Shown piece after piece: positions 1 through 8,092 of a DNA stretch of 64,000 bases. The first letter of the stretch is position 1, and each line of letters opens with the position of its first letter. Both the position numbers and the translations under genes were made by a program. The stretch lies in assembly GCA_039806955.1 (NCBI GenBank), contig JBDHQI010000003.1, forward strand, positions 124,001-188,000. Reading direction: 5' to 3'. The notes beneath the pieces were generated by a model. That model was given only the letters and a program-made list of their open reading frames with translations, was not told where the DNA came from and searched no databases. Source of the stretch: JADLHS01 sp039806955 (lineage in GTDB: Bacteria; Verrucomicrobiota; Verrucomicrobiia; Limisphaerales; JADLHS01).

Positions 1-1
1 C

Positions 2-1273
2 CTCATGGATTGCGACACGACAGGGGTTGAGCCGGACATTGCCTTGGTGAAATACAAACTGCTCGCTGGTGGCGGCATGTTGAAAATTGTCAACCGCACC
101 GTGCCCGAAGGTTTGCGCCGCCTGGGTTACGACGAGAAACAGGTTCAAACCATCGTCGGTCACATCGAAAAATTCGACACCATTGAAGACGTCGAGGAAA
201 ACGGCGTCACGGTTGCCAGCGGCTTGAAGCCCGAGCATCTTCCGGTTTTTGACTGCGCTTTCAAAGCGTTCCGCGGACGGCGGAGCATCGGCTATCTGGC
301 ACACCTCAAAATGATGGCCGCCGCCCAGCCGTTTATCAGCGGGGCGATTTCCAAAACCGTCAACATGCCCAACGATTGCACGGTCGCGGACATTCGGAAC
401 ACCTACGTGGAGGCCTGGCGAATGGGACTCAAGTGCGTGGCAATCTATCGCGATGGCTCAAAACGCTCTCAGCCCCTCAACACCAAGCAGACCAAAGATA
501 GTGAGAATCAGTCTGGCGCGGCGGCGGCCACGGCGGACGGAGTCTCTTTGGAAACGCGCCTCAAAGAGCTGGACGGTGAGGTGGCCCGGTTGCGGGAAAT
601 GGCGGGCAAACCCTTGCGCCGCCGGTTGTCTGAAACGCGCAGCGCCCTGACTCATAAATTCGATATTGCTGGACACGAAGGCTATCTCACCGTCGGTTTG
701 TTTGAAGACGGACAGCCCGGTGAATTGTTCATCACTATGGCCAAGGAAGGTTCGACGATTGGCGGCCTGATGGATGGCATCGGCACCCTGACCAGCATGG
801 CGCTGCAATATGGCGTTCCATTGGAGGCGCTCGTGCGGAAGTTTGCGCATCAGCGCTTCGAGCCAAGCGGTTACACCAAAAACCCGGAAATCCGCAACGC
901 CTCGTCCATCACGGACTACGTGTTCCGCTGGATGGCCATGCAGTTCATTCCCCAATACCGTGAAAAGAACGCGGAGCTGCGCAACCAACCCGAGCTGGCG
1001 ATTCCCGGACTTATCGAGGAAATTAAAAAAAAAGTGAACCGTCCGGTGCCGGATCTGCCGCTCGCGGATGACACCGACATTCTTGAGTTAAAAGCGGCGA
1101 CGGTTACCCGGGCTGAGTCGGCGCTTGAGGATGGAGTCGTTAAAACCCTGGGCGATTCCGTGAAGCATTTTCAACAAGACGCGCCGACCTGCCCAAATTG
1201 CGGTCATATTGCGGTGCGTAACGCATCGTGCTACAAATGCTTGAACTGCGGCGAAAGCCTCGGTTGTTCGTAA
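2..1273 (+). CDS. nrdJ: B12-dependent (class II) ribonucleotide reductase, C-terminal part, 5' truncated
   Basis: The reading frame is open from the left edge, so this is the 3' part of a larger gene. It encodes the adenosylcobalamin-dependent reductase that turns ribonucleotides into deoxyribonucleotides without oxygen. Seen: the end of the catalytic barrel with the IYRDGSK stretch near residue 150 of the fragment, then a TSCPD-type domain (LFITMAKEGSTIGG through LVRKFAHQRFEPSGY), then a linker, and a C-terminal Cys-rich tail (CPNCG ... CYKCLNCGESLGCS) of the kind thought to re-reduce the active site in this family. About 420 residues are visible. A hairpin terminator follows directly. The family assignment is firm; what lies upstream is unknown. 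Confidence 0.93.
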   Translation, partial: LMDCDTTGVEPDIALVKYKLLAGGGMLKIVNRTVPEGLRRLGYDEKQVQTIVGHIEKFDTIEDVEENGVTVASGLKPEHLPVFDCAFKAFRGRRSIGYLAHLKMMAAAQPFISGAISKTVNMPNDCTVADIRNTYVEAWRMGLKCVAIYRDGSKRSQPLNTKQTKDSENQSGAAAATADGVSLETRLKELDGEVARLREMAGKPLRRRLSETRSALTHKFDIAGHEGYLTVGLFEDGQPGELFITMAKEGSTIGGLMDGIGTLTSMALQYGVPLEALVRKFAHQRFEPSGYTKNPEIRNASSITDYVFRWMAMQFIPQYREKNAELRNQPELAIPGLIEEIKKKVNRPVPDLPLADDTDILELKAATVTRAESALEDGVVKTLGDSVKHFQQDAPTCPNCGHIAVRNASCYKCLNCGESLGCS

Positions 1274-1296
1274 GCAAAGATTTGCGCCCCCAACTG

Positions 1297-1330
1297 AGCC
1301 GGAGAGCGAAAGTTCTCCGGCTTCTTGTTT
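1297..1330 (+). terminator. Intrinsic terminator after nrdJ
   Basis: A 9-bp perfect stem (1297-1305 AGCCGGAGA with 1314-1322 TCTCCGGCT) encloses an 8-base loop and is followed by the T-rich TCTTGTTT. It starts 24 bases after the nrdJ stop, as expected for a factor-independent terminator of that gene. Confidence 0.8.
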
Positions 1331-1650
1331 GGCGCGTTGGATCACCGAAAATTGACGATTGCCAATACCGTCAATCAGAGATCAGCATATTGCCGCGCCC
1401 AGACAGCTTCGCAAAGAGGCAAAGGAATGATTGGCAAAGGAATGGGGAATGGGGGGAGCATCGCGCTCCTCGGCGGTGGTCGTTCGGGCCCTCGTGGACG
1501 ATATCCACACCGTCTCCAGATGATTGTAAAATGTATCCATGCGCTTGCGCTGTCCCCGTGCCAGGTCCATGTCGTCCCCAACTCATCAGGGACGCAGTGG
1601 AACGCGTCCCTCCCAAGGAAACACAATCGGGTTGCACTGGTCGGCAGGTT
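1331..1650. other. Intergenic region with a short GC-rich hairpin
   Basis: The space between the convergent nrdJ and DUF554 genes holds no convincing gene. The only structure seen is a perfect 7-bp dyad GGGACGC/GCGTCCC at 1589-1595 and 1604-1610, without a T-run on either side. It looks like a dispersed repeat rather than a terminator. Confidence 0.5.
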
Positions 1651-2391
1651 TCATTTCCACCACCATGTGAACAGCGGCGCGAGGATCAGCGCCGGAAAGT
1701 AATCGGCTAGAGGCGCGCGGCGAATTTCAAAAATCACCACGCCGATGATGCAAACGATGAGGCCGCCGACCGCATTCACGGAGTTCAACAACTCATGCGC
1801 GCGCAGCCAGGGTTGTAAATAAATGCTCGTAGCCATGGTAATGGTGCCGAAAAACACAAAAACCGGCACCGCCGAAACCATGGCGCCACTGCCAAACATC
1901 ATCACGAAACCCATCGTCGCCAGGCCATCCATAAGCGCTTTGACGGCCAGCGGGTAAAAATAGCCCGGTTCGCCGGCGACGGTTGGCAGTGCGTCTTGAA
2001 TCGCGCCCAGCACCCCCAGCGGGGTCGCACAAAATAAAATAGTGCAGGCATTCATACCGTGGCTGAAGCGATGTCGCGAATCCGAGCGGGTGGCCTCGAT
2101 CAGCTTTTTAGCCAGTTGCCCGAGTTGGTTCAGGCCCGCTTGCGCGCGTAGTAGTCTTCCCAGCAGACTCCCAAACATCAGCGCCAGAAACGCAATGCCG
2201 ATTTGTTTGGCCGTCTGGCCGAAGCCGCCATCGAGACTGAGCCAGGTGAGGCGCAAACCGAAGAACATGGCGCTCATCCCCAACATCACCTTGAAGAACA
2301 TTTGGACCGAAAGCGGCAGCGGTTTCCGGTAAATCAGCCCGCAAAGGCCGCCCAGGATGATGGCGCTCGCGTTCAAAATGGTTCCAATCAC
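1651..2391 (-). CDS. DUF554 family membrane protein
   Basis: A 246-residue polytopic membrane protein of the DUF554 (YqgA/YdfK) family, whose biochemical role is not established. Seen: the family N terminus MIGTILNASAIILGGLCG, several hydrophobic segments rich in Gly and Ala, and the central motif CTILFCATPLGVLGAIQDAL typical of the family. The start is GTG (it reads GTGATTGGAACC); no nearer ATG fits the family N terminus. Length is about normal (220-250 residues). It is divergent from the MFS transporter at 2669 and convergent with nrdJ, so it is probably a single-gene transcript. Transport function would be speculation. Confidence 0.88.
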   Translation of the reverse strand: MIGTILNASAIILGGLCGLIYRKPLPLSVQMFFKVMLGMSAMFFGLRLTWLSLDGGFGQTAKQIGIAFLALMFGSLLGRLLRAQAGLNQLGQLAKKLIEATRSDSRHRFSHGMNACTILFCATPLGVLGAIQDALPTVAGEPGYFYPLAVKALMDGLATMGFVMMFGSGAMVSAVPVFVFFGTITMATSIYLQPWLRAHELLNSVNAVGGLIVCIIGVVIFEIRRAPLADYFPALILAPLFTWWWK

Positions 2392-2437
2392 GCACAGACT
2401 GAAACATTTAAGCGCCGAATCGAGAAGCTAAAAATTA

Positions 2438-2578
2438 CGGGAGTATGTAGATAACGCAAACGAGCCGCCATGCTGGCATTGCGGAGGGTTTGGATAATAC
2501 AAACGCTCGAAGTTTTCGGTTAACAGTCTTGGGGCGTTGCGGCCTGAGATTCCAATTTGCGTTAAATACATACTCCCG
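2438..2578. repeat. Interrupted inverted repeat, 23-bp arms, MITE-like
   Basis: The left arm 2438-2460 (CGGGAGTATGTAGATAACGCAAA) and the right arm 2556-2578 are inverted copies. They are identical over the outer 12 and inner 7 bases and differ only in the 4-base middle (GATA versus TTTA). They enclose 95 bp with no gene. The pair fills almost the whole space between two divergent genes, so it must contain or border both promoters. Both readings (decayed miniature transposon or regulatory dyad) are open. Confidence 0.65.
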
Positions 2579-2668
2579 AAAAATTATGGTGCGTCCGGGA
2601 TTTTGCCCCATGTATTTCATTACATCCGGGTTTGCACCGCGAGCGACTTTCCGCAATACTCCGCCCCC

Positions 2669-4039
2669 ATGAGCAATTCACCTCGGGCGAACATGACTCC
2701 ATGGTATCGCGGGTTGACGAGTTATCACTGGTTCGTTTTCGCCGTGGCCAGCGCCGCCTGGTTCTTCGACTGCCTGGATCAGCGCTTGTTTTCGCTGGCG
2801 CGGATTCCGGCGCTCAAATCGTTGATGGTGGACGCGCAACCGGGCGTCATTCAAGCTGCCGGCAAAGAGGTCACGGCCATCTTTCTTGTCGGCTGGGGCA
2901 TTGGCGGACTCGTTTTTGGTGCGTTGGGAGATCGGTTTGGTCGCGCCAAAATGCTGACTTTTACCGTTCTGCTCTATTCTGTTTGCACAGGACTCACTTT
3001 TTTCAGTCACACCTGGATTGATTTTGCGCTGTTGCGCATGATGACCGGCCTGGGCGTGGGGGGCGTGTTTGGACTGGCGGTGGCGTTGGTGGCGGAAACG
3101 GTGCCCGACCATTCCCGTACGGGCGCGCTGGGCATGTTGCAAGTGTTGTCGGCGGGCGGGAACATTTCCGCCGGGTTGATCAAGATGCTGATCGATCGTT
3201 TGGAGGCGGCGGGCACCATCACCGCCGGTGCGGGTTGGCGCTGGGCTTTTCTAGTGGGCGTATTGCCCGCGCTGCTGGTGGTGTTGATTCAACGCTATCT
3301 CAAGGAGACTGACCCGTGGCTCAAACTCAAAGCTGCAGGCCGATTGCCCACCGGCAGCTTCTTCGCGCCGTACCTCGGACTGTTACGTGAGAAACGCTGG
3401 CGTAAAAATCTCTTTGCGGGCGCCCTCATCGCTTCCACCGGCGTGGTGGCTTACTGGGGCATTGGCGAATACGGCGTGGATTTGCAACGCAATGTTTTCC
3501 AGACCTATTACCAAAACCTGGCCCTGTCTCCGCAGGAAATTCAAGCGCGCCTCAGTCACGCCATCAATGTTTCCTACATGCTGTCAATGCTGGGGGCCGC
3601 CATCGGCATGTGGATTTTTACGAAAGTCGCACAGCACCTTGGTCGTCGCCCGGCTTTTGCCCTGGGTTTCAGTCTCGCCATGGTGGTGACGGTGATGGTG
3701 TATTGGAAGATGAAGTCACCTGCGGACGGTTATTGGATGTTGCCGTTGATGACCAGTTGTCAATCGGCGATGTTCGCCGGCTTCGCCATCTATCTGCCCG
3801 AACTGTTCCCGAGCCGACTGCGCAGCACCGGAACGTCCTTTTGCTATAATCTCGGCCGCTTTGCCGCCGCGATTGGCAGTTTCTTTTCCGCCACGCTGGC
3901 CACGCAGGTGTATGGCAAGTTCGGTTCGCCTCTGATGGAGCGCTACTCGGCCATGACCATGTGCGCTATTTTCCTGTTTGGTTTGCTCGTTCTGCCGTTC
4001 GCGCCGGAAACCAAGGGCAAGCCGCTGCCGGAGGATTAA
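2669..4039 (+). CDS. Major facilitator superfamily transporter
   Basis: A 456-residue inner-membrane transporter of the MFS sugar/metabolite class with about 12 hydrophobic segments. Seen: the loop 2-3 signature GALGDRFGRAKM after the second segment, its weaker counterpart KVAQHLGRRPAF in the second half, and a C-terminal ELFPSRLRSTGTSFCYN that matches the PETKG-ended metabolite:H+ symporter group (the protein ends APETKGKPLPED). The start MSNSPRANMTP at 2669 is chosen because the frame upstream reads into the inverted repeat and has no hydrophobic or family-like sequence; no Shine-Dalgarno site is visible. The substrate cannot be told. Confidence 0.9.
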   Translation: MSNSPRANMTPWYRGLTSYHWFVFAVASAAWFFDCLDQRLFSLARIPALKSLMVDAQPGVIQAAGKEVTAIFLVGWGIGGLVFGALGDRFGRAKMLTFTVLLYSVCTGLTFFSHTWIDFALLRMMTGLGVGGVFGLAVALVAETVPDHSRTGALGMLQVLSAGGNISAGLIKMLIDRLEAAGTITAGAGWRWAFLVGVLPALLVVLIQRYLKETDPWLKLKAAGRLPTGSFFAPYLGLLREKRWRKNLFAGALIASTGVVAYWGIGEYGVDLQRNVFQTYYQNLALSPQEIQARLSHAINVSYMLSMLGAAIGMWIFTKVAQHLGRRPAFALGFSLAMVVTVMVYWKMKSPADGYWMLPLMTSCQSAMFAGFAIYLPELFPSRLRSTGTSFCYNLGRFAAAIGSFFSATLATQVYGKFGSPLMERYSAMTMCAIFLFGLLVLPFAPETKGKPLPED

Positions 4040-4159
4040 CCATGAATGGGAATCGTTACAGGGTTGAATCGTTAAATCGCAGCCGCGTACGTCGGCGCTT
4101 ATCACTCATTTAACCAATCTCCAACCACTTTTTCCTTTCGTGTGTTTTGTGGTCAAGAA

Positions 4160-4187
4160 ATCCGTGTCCATCCGTGTTCATCCGTGG
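4160..4187. repeat. Short tandem repeat, three copies of a 10-bp unit
   Basis: ATCCGTGTCC, ATCCGTGTTC and ATCCGTGG lie head to tail, 15 bases before the tag start. This reads like a member of a dispersed intergenic repeat class; only one locus is seen in this window. It may overlap the tag promoter. Confidence 0.6.
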
Positions 4188-4201
4188 TTTAATTTTCTCC
4201 C

Positions 4202-4759
4202 ATGCAACGCTGCGCCTGGCCCAAAACGGAACTCGACATCGCCTACCACGACCACGAATGGGGTGTGCCCGTCCATGACGACCGCTTGCTGTTCGAGCTA
4301 CTGATTCTCGAAGGCGCACAGGCCGGTTTGAGTTGGTCCACCATCCTCAAGAAACGCGAGAATTACCGGCGCGCTTTCGACAACTTCGACGCGCGCAAGA
4401 TCGCGAAATACGACGCGCGCAAAGTAAAATCCCTGCTGGCCGACCCGGGCATCGTGCGCAACCGCCTGAAAATCGCCGCCACCATACAGAACGCCAAGGC
4501 GTTTCTGGCCGTGCAAAAGGAGTTTGGCAGTTTCGACGCCTACCTCTGGAAATTCGTTGGCGGCAAACCGATTCAGAATCGCCACCGCTCGCCCCAGACC
4601 ATCCCGTCACGCACCGCCGAATCCGACGTCATGAGCAAGGATTTGCTGAAACGCGGCTTCAAATTTGTCGGCTCGACGATTTGCTACGCCTACATGCAAG
4701 CCGTCGGCATGGTGAACGATCACACAACGGATTGTTTTCGGTGCCGGGAATGTCAGTGA
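4202..4759 (+). CDS. tag: DNA-3-methyladenine glycosylase I
   Basis: Base-excision repair enzyme that removes 3-methyladenine from alkylated DNA. At 185 residues it matches the E. coli Tag family closely. Seen: the N-terminal QRCAWP with Cys4, AYHDHEWGVP with His17, the region LEGAQAGLSWSTILKKRENYR, which carries the conserved Glu and Trp of the base pocket, KRGFKFVGSTICYAYMQA, and a C-terminal VNDH...C. Cys4, His17, His174 and Cys178 correspond to the structural zinc site. The start is the only ATG giving the family N terminus. It stands alone between the MFS gene and a convergent operon. Confidence 0.96.
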   Translation: MQRCAWPKTELDIAYHDHEWGVPVHDDRLLFELLILEGAQAGLSWSTILKKRENYRRAFDNFDARKIAKYDARKVKSLLADPGIVRNRLKIAATIQNAKAFLAVQKEFGSFDAYLWKFVGGKPIQNRHRSPQTIPSRTAESDVMSKDLLKRGFKFVGSTICYAYMQAVGMVNDHTTDCFRCRECQ

Positions 4760-4849
4760 TGGGGAACGAAGGATTCACTGGCTGCAGTCCGCTTGTTTTT
4801 CACCATGACTTTGGGTGGCGTGATGGATCGTCGCTGCGCTTGGAGCGAT

Positions 4850-6151
4850 TTACACGCGGAGGAAAATTTTGCGCTGGTAGAGGAAGCGCACGATCCAGAA
4901 CGCGATGAGCAATCCACCCAGCGAAATCATCAAGTCGCCAAACCCCTTGGTGACGTGCGCGTCGAGCCAGACTTTGACATCTCCCCCGAGCGCGCGAGTG
5001 GACAATCGGCTGAAGGAGCCGCCGAGAAAATTTTTGATGAGATAGATCGTGATGGCGTTCATGCCCATCCAGACGAATGGACGGCACCATTTCTGAAATT
5101 TCCAAACGTCCACAATCAGATAAAACGCGCCCAACAGCAGGGCCGAATAGCCGCCCGCCACCAGCACGAACGATGAGGTCCAGATTTTTTTGATGACGGG
5201 AAATTGCAATCCCCACAACCAGCCCAACAGCACGCACGCCACGCCGCCGCCGAACAGACAAAGCAGTTTGCGGTGGTCCGGCAAGGTCTTGTGGCGCAGG
5301 ATCAAGCCCGCAAAAATTCCCAGCAACGCGGTGGCCACGGCCGGCAACGTGCTCAAAATACCTTCCGGATCCCAAAACGAATCCCACCGGCGTCCCGGCA
5401 GATATTTGAAGTCAACATGGTTCGCCAAGTTGTAACCCTCGTCGAATTTACCGGTGACGCGTTGGGTCGTTTCGTCATACATCCGTTCGGCCGCCAGCCA
5501 GGTGGGATTGTTCTTGGTGGCGGAGGGATTAGCTGCGCCCGAACCGATTTTGCGGAACAGTTCAGCACTGGCGGCGTCGCCCGACTGTTCGGCCCGGGTG
5601 ATGAGGGCCGATTTTTCCAACTGAATGTCGTGGATCGGCACGAACGTCAGCAACGCCCAATAGCCCACCAGGATGCCCGCGCAGACGCCAACCAATACGC
5701 GCGGTTTCAAATAGATAAACAGCAAACCGGCGAAGGTGTAGGCGAGCGCGATGCGATTCAACACCCCCATCAACCGGATGTCCGGCCACGGGTTCGTGAC
5801 GCCGCCCGAGTAGAAAATGCCGATCAAGTAAAGGAGTACGCCGCGTTTCAACACGCGCCACAAAGCGTGCCCTCGGCTGGATTCATTGGTGATTTTGCTG
5901 AGCGAAAAGACAATGGCCGCGCCGACCATGAATACGAACAGCGGAAAGATCAAATCGTAGAAATGAAATCCCGCCCACTCCACGTGGTCCAACTGGTTCG
6001 CGAGAAATTTCGTCGCGGGATTTCCGCTCATGCGATTGAGCGCATAGACCAGGGAATCGGCGCCAATGATCCAGAACATGTCGAAGCCGCGCAGGGCGTC
6101 GAGCGACATGAGCCGGGTGGATTTGGTCGGAGGAACGGGAGTATCAGTCAT
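4850..6151 (-). CDS. Heparan-alpha-glucosaminide N-acetyltransferase-like membrane protein (DUF5009 type)
   Basis: A 433-residue membrane protein of the bacterial HGSNAT/DUF5009 acyltransferase group, thought to move acyl groups across the membrane onto sugars; the bacterial substrate is unknown. Seen: N-terminal RLMSLDALRGFDMFWIIG with the LDALRGFDM motif, FPLFVFMVGAAIVFSL, RGVLLYLIGIFYSGG, a large periplasmic loop (about residues 180-260) and several C-terminal hydrophobic segments. Translation from MTDTPVPP is chosen because its ATG overlaps the stop of the upstream zinc-ribbon gene (ATGA at 6148-6151), which indicates coupling. Nothing appears broken. Confidence 0.88.
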   Translation of the reverse strand: MTDTPVPPTKSTRLMSLDALRGFDMFWIIGADSLVYALNRMSGNPATKFLANQLDHVEWAGFHFYDLIFPLFVFMVGAAIVFSLSKITNESSRGHALWRVLKRGVLLYLIGIFYSGGVTNPWPDIRLMGVLNRIALAYTFAGLLFIYLKPRVLVGVCAGILVGYWALLTFVPIHDIQLEKSALITRAEQSGDAASAELFRKIGSGAANPSATKNNPTWLAAERMYDETTQRVTGKFDEGYNLANHVDFKYLPGRRWDSFWDPEGILSTLPAVATALLGIFAGLILRHKTLPDHRKLLCLFGGGVACVLLGWLWGLQFPVIKKIWTSSFVLVAGGYSALLLGAFYLIVDVWKFQKWCRPFVWMGMNAITIYLIKNFLGGSFSRLSTRALGGDVKVWLDAHVTKGFGDLMISLGGLLIAFWIVRFLYQRKIFLRV

Positions 6152-6429
6152 AGAATCCAGGTGAAAAGAATGACGGCCACGAGTGCCAATCCCACCAGCC
6201 ACCAGACCCAGTGGAGGCCACGTGGTTTGGGTGAGCGCGGGCTGAATTCGCGCTGCACAAATTCGTCGTAATTGAAGTCTTCATCGGGCAGGCCCAGATC
6301 GGCGGCGGTGGCGTATTCCGCCGCCTCAGCCCAGCCGGTCTCTGCGTCCGCTCCGCAATGAGGACAGGCCCTGGCCTGGGGCGGCACAGGCGTTCCGCAA
6401 TTGGGACAAACTTCCGGCGCTTTCATCAA
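6148..6429 (-). CDS. Small zinc-ribbon protein with one C-terminal membrane segment
   Basis: A 93-residue protein with a double CxxC zinc ribbon at the N terminus (CPNCGTPVPPQARACPHCGA), an acidic linker (GLPDEDFNYDEF) and a single C-terminal hydrophobic helix (WVWWLVGLALVAVILF). This architecture is common among Verrucomicrobiota membrane-anchored zinc ribbons without assigned function. Its stop overlaps the start of the acyltransferase gene in an ATGA, so the two form an operon. Either of two consecutive ATG codons could be the start. Confidence 0.8.
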   Translation of the reverse strand: MMKAPEVCPNCGTPVPPQARACPHCGADAETGWAEAAEYATAADLGLPDEDFNYDEFVQREFSPRSPKPRGLHWVWWLVGLALVAVILFTWIL

Positions 6430-6611
6430 TCTCGGAGCAGAAAGTGTGGGCGCGAGGCCGCCAGTTCAAGCCTGATTTCCAATCCGGGTTTTCCAATCCA
6501 GGAATTATTGCGCCTCTGGCAATATTGCGCTGGCCGCCCCGCTCCCCGAATCTGCCGGGCCGGTTTTTCCCGGTTTGCTTTTCCGCATGGGATTGAGCAA
6601 AGTTTCGACGC

Positions 6612-7299
6612 TTGATTGAACTTCTCATTTTAGCGGGCTTGGATGGTTTGGCTGCCGGGACGATTCACGTCTGGAGCGGTCCGGATCATCTCGCGGCGAT
6701 TGGCCCGCTGGCGATTCAGCGGCCCAAGCAAGCTTGGTGGCCGGGGATTCGCTGGGGGTTGAGACACTCGGCGGGCGTCACCGTGATCGGGCTGTTGTCA
6801 CTCTGGCTGCGCGATCTCATTCCCGTGGAACGGCTGTCCATCCTAGGGCGAACGGATGGTCGGCGTGCTGTTGATCGGAATTGGATTTTGGGCGTTGCGG
6901 CTGGCGCTGAAAAATAATCTTCACACTCACGAGCATGAGGGAGAGCGACACGTGCATATCCACACGCACGCTCCGGGGGAACCCCACTCCACTCCCGCGC
7001 CCCACTATCATTCCCACGCGGCCTTTGGCATCGGCACGCTGCACGGGCTGGCGGGCAGTTCACATTTTCTCGGAGTGCTGCCGGCGCTCGCTTTTGAAAC
7101 CAAACCGCAAGCGATCACCTACCTGGTTGGCTTTGCCGCGGGCACCGTGCTGGCCATGGCTTTGTTTTCCTGGGGCGTGGGTTGGATTACAACCCGGTTC
7201 GGCGCGACCGCCTTGAAGGTTTATCGCGGCTTGATGGGCACGGCGGCGGTGGCGGCTTTGGGAGTGGGTATTTTCTGGTTGGCCACCAGTTGGGGCTGA
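6612..7299 (+). pseudogene. NicO/UreH-type nickel/cobalt transporter, interrupted by a frameshift
   Basis: Two overlapping frames together encode one metal-transporter-like protein. The first (from TTG at 6612) gives GLDGLAAGTIHVWSGPDHLAAIGPL, with the H-x5-DH metal motif of the NicO group, and remains in frame to about 6845. The second (to 7299) gives MVGVLLIGIGFWALRLAL, a His-rich loop (HTHEHEGERHVHIHTH and more), GTLHGLAGSSHFLGVLPAL and two more helices. Removing one G from the GGG at 6846-6848 joins them as ...LSILGERMVGVLLIGIG..., which is what the family needs. A TAG at 6844 blocks the downstream frame otherwise. It is either a real inactivating insertion or a sequencing error. Confidence 0.8.
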
Positions 7300-7426
7300 C
7301 GCTGCGGACCACCGCTCGCGCCGGTTTCTTGCCGATGAAATTTTGATTCAACCAATTCGTTGCTTGGCGGAATGCGAGAGCGTGAGTTTAGAATCATGCC
7401 ATCCGAAATCAGTGCAGGCGAAGATC

Positions 7427-8092
7427 ATGAAACGGCACGCGCTACGCAATTCTGATTCCCGGCTCGGCTTTACCCTGATCGAGTTGCTCGTGGTCATTGC
7501 CATCATCGCCCTACTTGCCGCTATGCTGCTGCCCACGCTGGCCCGAGGCAAAGCCGCCGCGAAATCCGCCGCGTGTAAAAGCAACCTGCGGCAGTTGGGA
7601 ATAGCACTGACCCTGTACGTGGGCGATTATGACAAGTATCCCGGAAACGGGATTGTATATTTTGGAGAAGTGTTTATTGGCTTCTCAGGTCCCGCTGGCA
7701 TGCGCTGGTTGAAACCCTATCTTGTCGAAAGGCATGACCCGGATTCTCGATATAATGTCAATCCCAGTATGCTCACAGTGCTTCATTGTCCGGCAGAGAA
7801 ACCTCTCCAACCTGGTCCTTACGGTGGGCTTTCGGGCGCAACACCGCCTGATTCGGATTATGGTTATAATGAACTGGGCACCGAATGGAAAGGTGGCGAT
7901 CTGAAACTCGGCCTGGGGTTCAGCGTGGCGTTCACGCATTTGGACGATGACGGGTGGCCGACCTTGATTCAACTTGCCAGTGCCGCGCGTTTTTTCCATG
8001 CTCGGACATGGCTGCGCCCTCGCGAAACCTCGACTCCCAATTCTATCAAAACGCGGATGATTTCTTTCAATCGCAATGTCACGCGGGATTGA
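7427..8092 (+). CDS. Type IV pilin-like protein with prepilin leader, C terminus apparently replaced
   Basis: A 221-residue protein with a short basic leader, the cleavage site G/FTLIELLVVIAIIALLAA (Glu at +5) and then ARGKAAAKSAACKSNLRQLGIALTLYVGDYDKYP, the normal start of the abundant planctomycete/verrucomicrobial pseudopilin family. Such proteins are cleaved and N-methylated by a prepilin peptidase and have diverse or unknown roles. Family-like sequence ends near residue 165 (YGYNELGTEWKGGDLKLGLGF). The remaining ~55 residues resemble nothing in the family, and the frame ends 85 bases inside guaB. A deletion that removed the native 3' end is the likely cause. The start MKRHALRNSD is chosen because it leaves a normal-length leader. 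Confidence 0.75.
   Translation: MKRHALRNSDSRLGFTLIELLVVIAIIALLAAMLLPTLARGKAAAKSAACKSNLRQLGIALTLYVGDYDKYPGNGIVYFGEVFIGFSGPAGMRWLKPYLVERHDPDSRYNVNPSMLTVLHCPAEKPLQPGPYGGLSGATPPDSDYGYNELGTEWKGGDLKLGLGFSVAFTHLDDDGWPTLIQLASAARFFHARTWLRPRETSTPNSIKTRMISFNRNVTRD

Noticed and set aside
4160..4187. Tandem 10-bp repeat considered as a CRISPR-like or regulatory array
   Set aside because: Units are too short and have no spacers; only three copies. Kept as a simple repeat.
5204..6271. A 355-codon + strand frame opposite the acyltransferase operon
   Set aside because: Low-complexity Gln/Arg/His-rich antisense frame; the − strand genes show clear membrane segments and coupled starts.
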